The notes under the pieces were generated by a model. That model saw only the letters and a list, made by a program, of their open reading frames with translations. It did no database searches and had not been told where the DNA came from. This document shows positions 51,547 to 58,532 of a stretch of 64,000 nt of DNA, in pieces. The stretch's first letter is position 1; every line of letters begins with the position of its first letter. Origin of the DNA: CAYLHQ01 sp964628935 (GTDB lineage: Bacteria > Acidobacteriota > Polarisedimenticolia > Polarisedimenticolales > DASRJG01); contig CAZVOE010000002.1 of assembly GCA_964628935.1 (NCBI GenBank), positions 1-64,000 on the forward strand. The letters run 5' to 3'. The translations under genes were made by a program, and so were the position numbers.

Positions 51547-52479
51547 ATGTCCGCCCTCGTCTTCGAGAACGTCCGCAAGGCTTACGGCGCGAAGGTCGCG
51601 GTCGACGGGGTCGGCTTCGAGGTCCGCGAGGGGGAAGTGTTCGGCCTGCTCGGTCCGAACGGCGCGGGGAAGTCGACGCTGATCCGGATGGCGATGGACA
51701 TCCTGCGCCCCGACGAGGGGACGATCCACATCCTCGGTCGCCCCTCGACCGCGGCGGACAGCGACCGGATCGGATACCTGCCGGAGGAGCGGGGACTCTA
51801 CCGGAAACAGAAGGTGCTCGACGTGCTCGACTACTTCGGGCGCCTCAAGGGGATGAGAGGGCCGGACGTGCGCCGCGAGGCGAAGGCGTGGCTCGAGCGG
51901 CTCGACCTCGCCGAGTGGGGGAAGAAGAAGGTCCAGGAGCTTTCGAAGGGGATGCAGCAGAAGGTCCAGATCGCCGCGACCTTCATGCACCGTCCGGACA
52001 TTCTCGTGCTCGACGAGCCGTTCTCCGGCCTCGATCCGGTCAACACCGTCCTGATCAAGGACCTGATCCGCGAGATCCACCGGGAGGGCAGGACCGTCGT
52101 CCTGTCCACCCATCAGATGGACCAAGTGGAGGAACTCTGCGATCGTATCGCCATGATCGACCGCGGGAGGCTCGTCCTCTACGGCGAGCTCGACGAGATC
52201 AAGCGGCGGTACGCCAAGGCCCTCCACCGGGATTCTCCGGAGGGCACCCTTCTCGTGCTGGACGGTCAGGCGGGGATCGAGCGTCTTCCCGGAATCCGCG
52301 CCGCGGAGCGCCACAACCGCGGCTGGTCCGTCCGTCTCGAGCCGGGCCTCGCCCCCGAGCGTTTTCTCGCCTCGGTCGTCGCGTCGGGTCTCACGCTCGA
52401 TCGGTACGAGGTCGCGCCGGTCCCCCTCGAGGAGATCTTCGTCCACGTCGTGCGAGAAGGAGCGAAGAGCGCGGCATGA
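51547..52479 (+). CDS. ABC transporter ATP-binding protein (NatA-like)
   Basis: A 310-residue ATPase of an ABC-2-type exporter. Motifs are Walker A GLLGPNGAGKST, an LSKGMQQK signature in place of LSGGQ (usual in this subfamily), Walker B ILVLDEPFSGLDP, and the switch His in VVLSTHQMDQ. The C-terminal domain (about residues 215-310) matches the DUF4162-type extension found with NatA proteins. It is translationally coupled to the permease gene by ATGA. The pair may export Na+ or an unidentified substrate. Confidence 0.92.
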   Translation: MSALVFENVRKAYGAKVAVDGVGFEVREGEVFGLLGPNGAGKSTLIRMAMDILRPDEGTIHILGRPSTAADSDRIGYLPEERGLYRKQKVLDVLDYFGRLKGMRGPDVRREAKAWLERLDLAEWGKKKVQELSKGMQQKVQIAATFMHRPDILVLDEPFSGLDPVNTVLIKDLIREIHREGRTVVLSTHQMDQVEELCDRIAMIDRGRLVLYGELDEIKRRYAKALHRDSPEGTLLVLDGQAGIERLPGIRAAERHNRGWSVRLEPGLAPERFLASVVASGLTLDRYEVAPVPLEEIFVHVVREGAKSAA

Positions 52480-53780
52480 AGGGGAAGGCGGCCATCGTCG
52501 TGCGCCGGGAGTTTCTCTCGACCGTCAAGCGACCCTCATGGCTCGTCGTGACCTTCGGCATGCCGGTCTTCGTCGCGCTCTACGGAGTGATCGCCATGAT
52601 CCCCGGCCTTCTGGTGGCCCGGGGGCAGGCGAAGCTCGCGGGGGAGATCGCGATCGTCGACCTCGCGGGAGTCTTGCCGGCGTCGCTCGACGACCCGGGG
52701 GCGGACCTCCCCCCGGAAGCGCAGAAGGTCCTCGAGATCGGGGAAAAGGCCGGCGGCTCGGCGATGGCCGTGGTGAAGGAGCTGACGAAGCCGGTCAGGT
52801 TCCGCCGGTTCGCCGATGAAGCGTCCGCCTTCGCCGCGCTCGACGCGAAGGAGGTCGCGGGCCTCTACGTGGTCGACCGGAATTTTCTCGAGAACGGCGT
52901 GGTCCGCTTCTACGTGGCGTCCGAGAACCCGCTCGACGAGAAACCGAGGGGGGAGCTCGCGCTCCGGCGGCTCGTCGCGCGCGGTCTCGCCGGGGACGTG
53001 CTGGACGAGCGCACGCTCGCGCGCGTGATGGATGGCCCCCGCGTCGAGCGCTGGTCGCGCCAGAAGGACGGAAGTTGGGTCCCCCGCGGGCTCGACACGG
53101 TCCTGAAGGCGTTCGCGATCCCGTTCGGGGCGATGCTCCTCCTCCTGTTCGCGATCATCGCGAACGCAGGCAATCTGCTCCAGGGTTTGAGCGAGGAGAA
53201 GGAAAACCGGGTCGTGGAAGTCCTCATGGCGTCGGTCGACGCGCGTTCCCTGATGGTCGGAAAGCTCATCGGGCTCGGCGCCGCGGGTCTCCTCCAACTC
53301 GGCGTGTGGCTCGCGATGGCGATCGGCCCCGCCCTCGCTCTCCTCGCCGGTTTCGCCCTCGATCCGGCGCTCGTGCTCCTCTGCCTCCTCTTCTTCGTCC
53401 TCGGATTCCTCCTCTACGGGACGCTCATGATGGCGACCGGTTCTCTCGGGACGAACGCCCAGGAATCGCAGCAGTACGGGATGTACTGGATCGTCGCGAG
53501 CGTCGTCACGCTCCTGTTCTTCCCCCTCTTGTTGACCGAGCCGAACGGGGTCGCGGCGCGGGTGCTCTCCTGGATCCCCCTCACGGCGCCGATGACGATG
53601 ATGATGCGCCTCGGGGCGGGAGGGGTGCCGTGGTGGGACACGCTCCTCGCCGTGGTCCTCCTCGCGGGGAGCGTCGTCCTGGCGCTCCGGCTGACGGCGA
53701 GGATCTTCCGGGCCGCGATCCTCATGTACGGGAAGCGACCGACGATCCCCGAGCTGTGGCGGTGGGTGCGGGAAGCCTAG
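52476..53780 (+). CDS. ABC-2 type permease (NatB-like)
   Basis: A 434-residue permease. Helix 1 (RPSWLVVTFGMPVFVALYGVIAMI) is followed by a large extracytoplasmic domain (about residues 45-205) and then a cluster of five or six helices from AIPFGAMLLLLFAIIANAG onward. The motif GLSEEKENRVVEVLMASVDARSLMVGKLIGLGAAG is typical of NatB/ABC-2 permeases. GTNAQESQQYGM is also family-like. It works with the overlapping ATPase. A strong hairpin lies 120 bases downstream. Confidence 0.92.
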   Translation: MKGKAAIVVRREFLSTVKRPSWLVVTFGMPVFVALYGVIAMIPGLLVARGQAKLAGEIAIVDLAGVLPASLDDPGADLPPEAQKVLEIGEKAGGSAMAVVKELTKPVRFRRFADEASAFAALDAKEVAGLYVVDRNFLENGVVRFYVASENPLDEKPRGELALRRLVARGLAGDVLDERTLARVMDGPRVERWSRQKDGSWVPRGLDTVLKAFAIPFGAMLLLLFAIIANAGNLLQGLSEEKENRVVEVLMASVDARSLMVGKLIGLGAAGLLQLGVWLAMAIGPALALLAGFALDPALVLLCLLFFVLGFLLYGTLMMATGSLGTNAQESQQYGMYWIVASVVTLLFFPLLLTEPNGVAARVLSWIPLTAPMTMMMRLGAGGVPWWDTLLAVVLLAGSVVLALRLTARIFRAAILMYGKRPTIPELWRWVREA

Positions 53781-53900
53781 CCCGCGTCGCCTCGACCCCG
53801 AACGGCGCGGGCCGGAGCGAGCGTGCTCACCGACGACGAGCGCTTCCGGAGGATGGAGCGCGTGGGGACGATCCTCCTCTGAACGGAAGCGGGAAACGAA

Positions 53901-53928
53901 AACGGCCGCCCCCGAAGAGGCGGCCGTT
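53901..53928. terminator. strong bidirectional hairpin between convergent genes
   Basis: A perfect 10-bp stem (AACGGCCGCC/GGCGGCCGTT) with an 8-base loop. On the minus strand it is followed by TTCGTTTCCC, and the stem itself ends in TT, so it works best as terminator for the small exported protein gene at 53953. It may also stop the natAB transcript. Confidence 0.7.
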
Positions 53929-53952
53929 CTCCCGCATCGTTGAAGCCTTGGA

Positions 53953-54300
53953 TCAGGCCTTGCCGGCGGGCTCGATCGCCTTGATCACGATCGTGTCGCC
54001 GTCGACCATCCCGGTCACCTTCACTTCCTTGCCGGTGTGCTCCATGTACTTCTTGCCGTCGCCCTTGATCGTGTAGACCTTCTCGCCCACGACGAGCACG
54101 GCGGCGGCGCCGCCCTTGATGCACGACTTCGCGCAGCCCGCCCCCTCGGCGTTGGCGTTCTTGGCGCCGCAGTTGGCGTCGGAGATCCACCCGGTCATCG
54201 TCGCTTCCTTGCCGTGATCGTGGCCGGGGCCGGCGACGGCCGGGGCGGAGAGGACGAACGCGAGAGCGAGAACCGCGGTCCAGGCACCGAATCGCTTCAT
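53953..54300 (-). CDS. small exported Cys-containing protein (DUF5818-like)
   Basis: A 115-residue protein with a signal peptide (MKRFGAWTAVLALAFVLSAP, then AVAG). The mature part has TMTGWISDANCGAKNANAEGAGCAKSCIKGGAAAVLVVGEKVYTIKG and a closing GKEVKVTGMVDGDTIVIKAIEP. This is an OB-like layout with three clustered cysteines. It resembles small acidobacterial secreted domains (DUF5818-like), recalled from memory and not checked. A GGAGGCAG precedes the ATG. It shares its layout (signal, Cys cluster, VTG strand) with the protein at 41954. Confidence 0.65.
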   Translation of the reverse strand: MKRFGAWTAVLALAFVLSAPAVAGPGHDHGKEATMTGWISDANCGAKNANAEGAGCAKSCIKGGAAAVLVVGEKVYTIKGDGKKYMEHTGKEVKVTGMVDGDTIVIKAIEPAGKA

Positions 54301-54380
54301 GTCTGCTGCCTCCTTCGAAAGAGAACCGAATTGGTCCCCTTAGAGTAGCCGGGAAGCAGCGAAGGCGCCAGCGCCTCTCC

Positions 54381-55160
54381 CTACGCCGCCGCCCCGGCCG
54401 ACCCCTTGGCTTTCTGCCGGGGGCGGAGCGTCGACTTCCGGAGGTCGCGGTTCAGCCAGGCGATGAAATTCACCCCGATCTCCTTGGGACAGGCGTTCTG
54501 GCAGGCGCCGTGGTTCGTGCAGGAGCCGAACCCCTCCTGGTCCATCCGCGCGACCATGTTCTGGACCCGCTCGTGCCGCTCCGGCTGCCCCTGGGGGAGG
54601 AGCCCGAGGTGGGCGACCTTGGCCGACACGTAGAGCATCGCGGAGGCGTTCGGGCAGGCGGCGACGCACGCGCCGCAGCCGATGCACTGCGCGGCGTCCA
54701 TCGCGAGGTTGGCGTCCTCCTTCGGAATCGGGATCGCGTTCGCGTCGGGGGCGCTCCCGGTGTTCACCGAGACGTACCCTCCCGCCTGCAGGATCCGCTC
54801 GAACGCGCTCCGGTCGACGACGAGGTCCTTGAGGACCGGGAAGGGCTTCGCCCGCCAGGGCTCGATCCAGATCTCGTCTCCGTCCCGGTAGTGCCGCATG
54901 TGGAGCTGGCAGGTCGTCGTCGCCTTGTGGGGGCCGTGGGGGGATCCGTCGATCACGACCCCGCACGAGCCGCAGATCCCCTCGCGGCAGTCGTGCTCGA
55001 AGGCGATCGGCTCCTCCCCTTTCTCCGTGAGACGCTCGTTGACGATGTCGAGCATCTCGAGGAAAGAGGCGTGGTCGCTGATGTCGTTCGCCTCGTAGCG
55101 GACGAAGCGGCCCGGCTGGTCCGGGCCCGGCTGGCGCCAGACGTGGAGGATGAGGTTCAT
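54381..55160 (-). CDS. sdhB: succinate dehydrogenase/fumarate reductase iron-sulfur subunit
   Basis: A 259-residue subunit carrying three clusters. The [2Fe-2S] motif is DCREGICGSCGVVIDG with a further Cys in TTTCQLHM. The [4Fe-4S] motif is CIGCGACVAACPNA. The [3Fe-4S] and second part is SCTNHGACQNACPKEI. It passes electrons from the SdhA FAD to the membrane subunit. Its ATG shares a base with the sdhA stop (TAATG). The C-terminus is Lys/Ala-rich. It is the last gene of sdhCAB. Confidence 0.95.
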   Translation of the reverse strand: MNLILHVWRQPGPDQPGRFVRYEANDISDHASFLEMLDIVNERLTEKGEEPIAFEHDCREGICGSCGVVIDGSPHGPHKATTTCQLHMRHYRDGDEIWIEPWRAKPFPVLKDLVVDRSAFERILQAGGYVSVNTGSAPDANAIPIPKEDANLAMDAAQCIGCGACVAACPNASAMLYVSAKVAHLGLLPQGQPERHERVQNMVARMDQEGFGSCTNHGACQNACPKEIGVNFIAWLNRDLRKSTLRPRQKAKGSAGAAA

Positions 55161-57073
55161 TATTTGTAGCTCCGCTGGCTCGGCTTCACGTATTCGAAGT
55201 TCAGGGGCTCCCTGTGGAGGACCGGCTCCGCGCCGGGTCCCTTCCACTCCCACGCCGAAACGAACGCGAACCGCTCGTCGTCGCGCTTCGCCTCGCCGTC
55301 CTCGGTCTGGTGCTCCTCGCGGAAGTGCCCGCCGCAGGACTCGTCGCGGACGAGCGCGTCTTTGCACATGAGCTCGCCGAGTTCGAACAGGTCGGCGACG
55401 CGCAGCGCCTTCTCGAGGGTGCTGTTGAGATCGCCGGCCTGGCCGACGAGCTTGACGTTTTTCCCGTACTCCTCGCGGAGGGTCGCGATCTTGCCGATCG
55501 CGTCCCGGAGTCCGGCCTCGTTGCGCGCCATTCCGCAGTGGTCCCACATGAGGCGGCCGAGCTCGCGGTGGAACGAGTCGACCGTGCGTTTCCCGTTCGC
55601 GGCCATGAGGCGCTTGACCCGTTCTTCCGCCTCGGCTTCGACGCGCTTGAATTCGGGGTGGTCGGTCGAGAGTTTCGCGATCCCTCCCCGCGCCAGGTAG
55701 TCGCCGATCGTGTACGGGATGATGAAGTAGCCGTCGGCGAGGCCCTGCATGAGGGCGGAGGCTCCCAGCCGATTCGCCCCGTGGTCGGAGAAGTTCGCCT
55801 CCCCCAGCACGTGGAGTCCGGGGACGTTCGACATCAGGTTGTAGTCGACCCAAAGGCCCCCCATCGTGTAGTGGGGGGCGGGGTAGATGCGCATCGGGGT
55901 CTCGTAGGGGTTCTCCCCCGTGATGCGCTCGTACATCTCGAAGAGGTTCCCGTACCGCTCCCCGACGACAGCCTTCCCGAGGCGGCCGATCGCCTCGGCG
56001 AAGTCGAGGTAAACCCCGTTCTTCCGGGGGCCCACGCCGCGGCCGCTGTCGACCGCCTCCTTGGCGCGCCGAGAGGAAATGTCCCGCGGGCTCAGGTTCC
56101 CGAAGGAGGGGTAGAGGCGCTCGAGGTAGTAGTCGCGCTCGTCCTCGGGGATCGACCCCGGCGGCCGCGAGTCCCCCGGGTTCTTGGGGACCCAGATCCG
56201 GCCGTCGTTCCGGAGCGATTCCGACATGAGGGTGAGCTTCGACTGCCACTCCCCGGACTGCGGGATGCAGGTGGGGTGGATCTGCGTGAAGCACGGGTTC
56301 GCGAAGAGCGCCCCGCGGCGATGGGCGCGCCAGATCGCCGTCGCGTTGCACGCCTTCGCGTTCGTCGAGAGGAAATAGACGTTCGAGTAGCCGCCGGTCG
56401 CGAGGACGACGGCGTCGCCGAGCCACGACTCGATCTTCCCCGTCACGAGATCCCGGGTGACGATCCCCCGGGCGCGCCCGTCGACGACGACGAGGTCGAG
56501 CATCTCGCACCGGTTGTGCATGGCGACGGAGCCGAGGGCGATTTGCCGGCTCAAGGCCTGGTAGGCCCCGATCAGAAGTTGCTGACCGGTTTGACCGCGG
56601 GCGTAGAAGGTCCGCGAAACCTGCGCGCCGCCGAAGGAGCGATTCGCGAGCGTCCCTCCGTACTCGCGTGCGAAGGGGACGCCCTGCGCGACGCACTGGT
56701 CGATGATCGCTCCGCTCACCTGCGCGAGGCGGTAGACGTTCGCCTCGCGCGCGCGGAAGTCCCCGCCCTTCACCGTGTCGTAGAAGAGGCGCAGGATCGA
56801 GTCGCCGTCGTTCTGGTAGTTCTTCGCGGCGTTGATCCCTCCTTGCGCCGCGATCGAGTGGGCCCGGCGCGGGCTGTCGTGGTAGGTGAAGCAGTCGACC
56901 TTGTAGCCGAGCTCTCCGAGGCTCGCGGCCGCGGAGGCCCCGGCGAGCCCGGAGCCGACGACGAGGATCCGGTACTTCCGCTTGTTCGCGGGGTTGACGA
57001 GCTTCAGCTCGAAGCGGTGCCGGTCCCATTTCTGCTCGATCGGCCCGGAGGGGATCTTGGCGTCGAGTTCCAT
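55160..57073 (-). CDS. sdhA: succinate dehydrogenase/fumarate reductase flavoprotein subunit
   Basis: A 637-residue flavoprotein oxidising succinate to fumarate. The FAD loop is RILVVGSGLAGASAAASLGELG. The covalent-flavin His is in RRAHSIAAQGGINAAKN. Active-site segments include QIHPTCIPQSGEWQSKLTLMSESLRNDG and PRDISSRRAKEA. GGLWVDYNLMSNVPGLHVLGEANFSDHGANRLGASALMQGLADG is also diagnostic. The sequence style and three-gene order (C-A-B) are those of the type-B enzymes of Bacillus, Wolinella and Bacteroides, which usually work with menaquinone. Confidence 0.96.
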   Translation of the reverse strand: MELDAKIPSGPIEQKWDRHRFELKLVNPANKRKYRILVVGSGLAGASAAASLGELGYKVDCFTYHDSPRRAHSIAAQGGINAAKNYQNDGDSILRLFYDTVKGGDFRAREANVYRLAQVSGAIIDQCVAQGVPFAREYGGTLANRSFGGAQVSRTFYARGQTGQQLLIGAYQALSRQIALGSVAMHNRCEMLDLVVVDGRARGIVTRDLVTGKIESWLGDAVVLATGGYSNVYFLSTNAKACNATAIWRAHRRGALFANPCFTQIHPTCIPQSGEWQSKLTLMSESLRNDGRIWVPKNPGDSRPPGSIPEDERDYYLERLYPSFGNLSPRDISSRRAKEAVDSGRGVGPRKNGVYLDFAEAIGRLGKAVVGERYGNLFEMYERITGENPYETPMRIYPAPHYTMGGLWVDYNLMSNVPGLHVLGEANFSDHGANRLGASALMQGLADGYFIIPYTIGDYLARGGIAKLSTDHPEFKRVEAEAEERVKRLMAANGKRTVDSFHRELGRLMWDHCGMARNEAGLRDAIGKIATLREEYGKNVKLVGQAGDLNSTLEKALRVADLFELGELMCKDALVRDESCGGHFREEHQTEDGEAKRDDERFAFVSAWEWKGPGAEPVLHREPLNFEYVKPSQRSYK

Positions 57074-57082
57074 GGTCCCCTC

Positions 57083-57757
57083 CTACTTCACGATGCCGGC
57101 CAGCACGGCGATCGGCATGGAGATGTTCCCCGCGGCGAGGACGAGGGCGATGCCCGCGGCGACCGGGCGCCGCCACGGCTCCAGTCGGGGGTTGTCGAGG
57201 GCGAGCGTCTGGGTCGCGCTCCAAAGACCGTGGTAGACGTGGAGAGCGAGGGGAACCATCGCGGCGATGTAGGCGAGCGAGACGGGCCAGCGCTGGAAAC
57301 CGGTCACGACGTTCCGGTAGACCGAGTCGCTGAAATCGTGGTGGGCCGTCCCGAAGGTCAGGTGCATGAGATGGTAGATCACGAAGGCCGCGAGGATCAC
57401 CCCGCCCCAGCGCATCGTGCGCGAAGCGTAATCGAAGGAAAGATCCTTCTTCACCTTGTAGGGGATTCCCCTCGCCCTAAGGCTCCGGAGCGTGAGCTCC
57501 GCGGCGGCGAGGATGTGCACTCCCACCGCCGCGAGGAGCACGATCCGGAAGATCCACAGAGCCTGCCCCTCGCCGAGCGCGGGCTCCCCGACGGTCCGCA
57601 GGAAGCGAGCGTACGCGTCGTACTTTTCCGGGCCCTGAAAGATCTTGAGATTTCCGATCATGTGGAGGAAGACGAAGCCGAAGAGGACGATCCCCGTCAC
57701 CGCCATCAAGATCTTCTTGCCGACCGAGGTGGAGTAGAGTCCGATCACGCTTCGCAT
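57083..57757 (-). CDS. sdhC: succinate dehydrogenase cytochrome b subunit (type B, single anchor)
   Basis: A 224-residue membrane anchor, started at ATG 57757 (the frame is open to 57847, but the extra residues overlap the promoter). Five helices are visible. Likely heme-ligand His residues are in VFLHMIGNLKIF, GVHILAAAELTL, IYHLMHLTFG and LHVYHGLW. Its length and the absence of sdhD indicate the single-subunit diheme type B anchor. SdhC reduces or oxidises the quinone. The gene starts the operon behind a good promoter. Confidence 0.92.
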   Translation of the reverse strand: MRSVIGLYSTSVGKKILMAVTGIVLFGFVFLHMIGNLKIFQGPEKYDAYARFLRTVGEPALGEGQALWIFRIVLLAAVGVHILAAAELTLRSLRARGIPYKVKKDLSFDYASRTMRWGGVILAAFVIYHLMHLTFGTAHHDFSDSVYRNVVTGFQRWPVSLAYIAAMVPLALHVYHGLWSATQTLALDNPRLEPWRRPVAAGIALVLAAGNISMPIAVLAGIVK

Positions 57758-57795
57758 CGGGTCTCCGAGGGTGGGCGGTCGTTTGAAGGAGCGGG

Positions 57796-57825
57796 ATGGT
57801 AGCGCCGCGCCGGATCGTTTTTCAA
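57796..57825 (-). promoter_or_regulatory. candidate sigma70-type promoter for sdhCAB
   Basis: On the minus strand TTGAAA (57825-57820) and TACCAT (57801-57796) are separated by 18 bases. The predicted transcript start near 57789 leaves a leader of about 32 bases ending in GGAG before the sdhC ATG. Confidence 0.55.
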
Positions 57826-57845
57826 CCGCCTGGTACCTTGGCCCC

Positions 57846-58532
57846 ATGGCTGAACCCCCCGCCCTCGAGTTCGAACGGGTCTCGAAGGTCTACGGTCGCG
57901 CGGGCGGTGGGTCCCACCACGCTCTCCGGGAGGTCACCGCCTCGATCCCTCGAGGGCGGGTCGTCTCGATCGTCGGCCGGAGCGGAAGCGGCAAGAGCAC
58001 ATTCCTCCACCTCGCGGCGGGGATCGATCGCCCGACCGAGGGAAGCGTCCGCCTCCGAGGAGTCGACCTCGCCCATCTCGGGGAACACGCGAGGGCGAGG
58101 GTCCGCAGGGACACGATCGGCCTCGTCTTCCAGTTCTTCCACCTGCTCCCGCATCTCGGCGTTCTCGAGAACGTCCTCCTCCCGAGCTGGATCGCGGGGG
58201 ATCGAGGGACCGCCGCCAAAGAACGCGCGCTCGACCTCCTCGCCCGCGTCTCCCTCGCCGACCGCGCGGGCGACCCCGTGCAGAAGCTCTCCGGGGGGGA
58301 GATGCAGCGGGTCGCGCTGTGCCGGGCCCTCGTCCGAAAGCCCGCGATCGTCCTCGCCGACGAGCCGACGGGGAACTTGGACGACGCCAATGGGCTCGCG
58401 GTCATGGACCTCCTCCTCCGGATGGCCCGGGAGGAAGGGAGCACGCTCGTGTACGTCACGCACAGCGCGGACCTCGCCTCGCTCGCGGACGCGAAGTGGC
58501 GTCTTCACAGCGGGACACTCGAGGCGTCGTGA
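57846..58532 (+). CDS. ABC transporter ATPase, LolD/MacB-like
   Basis: A 228-residue ATPase of the MacB/LolD type: Walker A GRSGSGKSTFLHLAAG, Q-loop LVFQFFHLLPHLGVLENVLLP, signature LSGGEMQRVALCRALV, Walker B IVLADEPTGNLDDANG and switch His in VYVTHSADL. ATG 57846 is used, and TACCTT ends only six bases before it. It is coupled (GTGA) to an FtsX-like permease, which is followed by an AttH/CrtC-like gene. This ATPase-permease-lipocalin-like order is that of attEFGH-type gene sets. Confidence 0.93.
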   Translation: MAEPPALEFERVSKVYGRAGGGSHHALREVTASIPRGRVVSIVGRSGSGKSTFLHLAAGIDRPTEGSVRLRGVDLAHLGEHARARVRRDTIGLVFQFFHLLPHLGVLENVLLPSWIAGDRGTAAKERALDLLARVSLADRAGDPVQKLSGGEMQRVALCRALVRKPAIVLADEPTGNLDDANGLAVMDLLLRMAREEGSTLVYVTHSADLASLADAKWRLHSGTLEAS

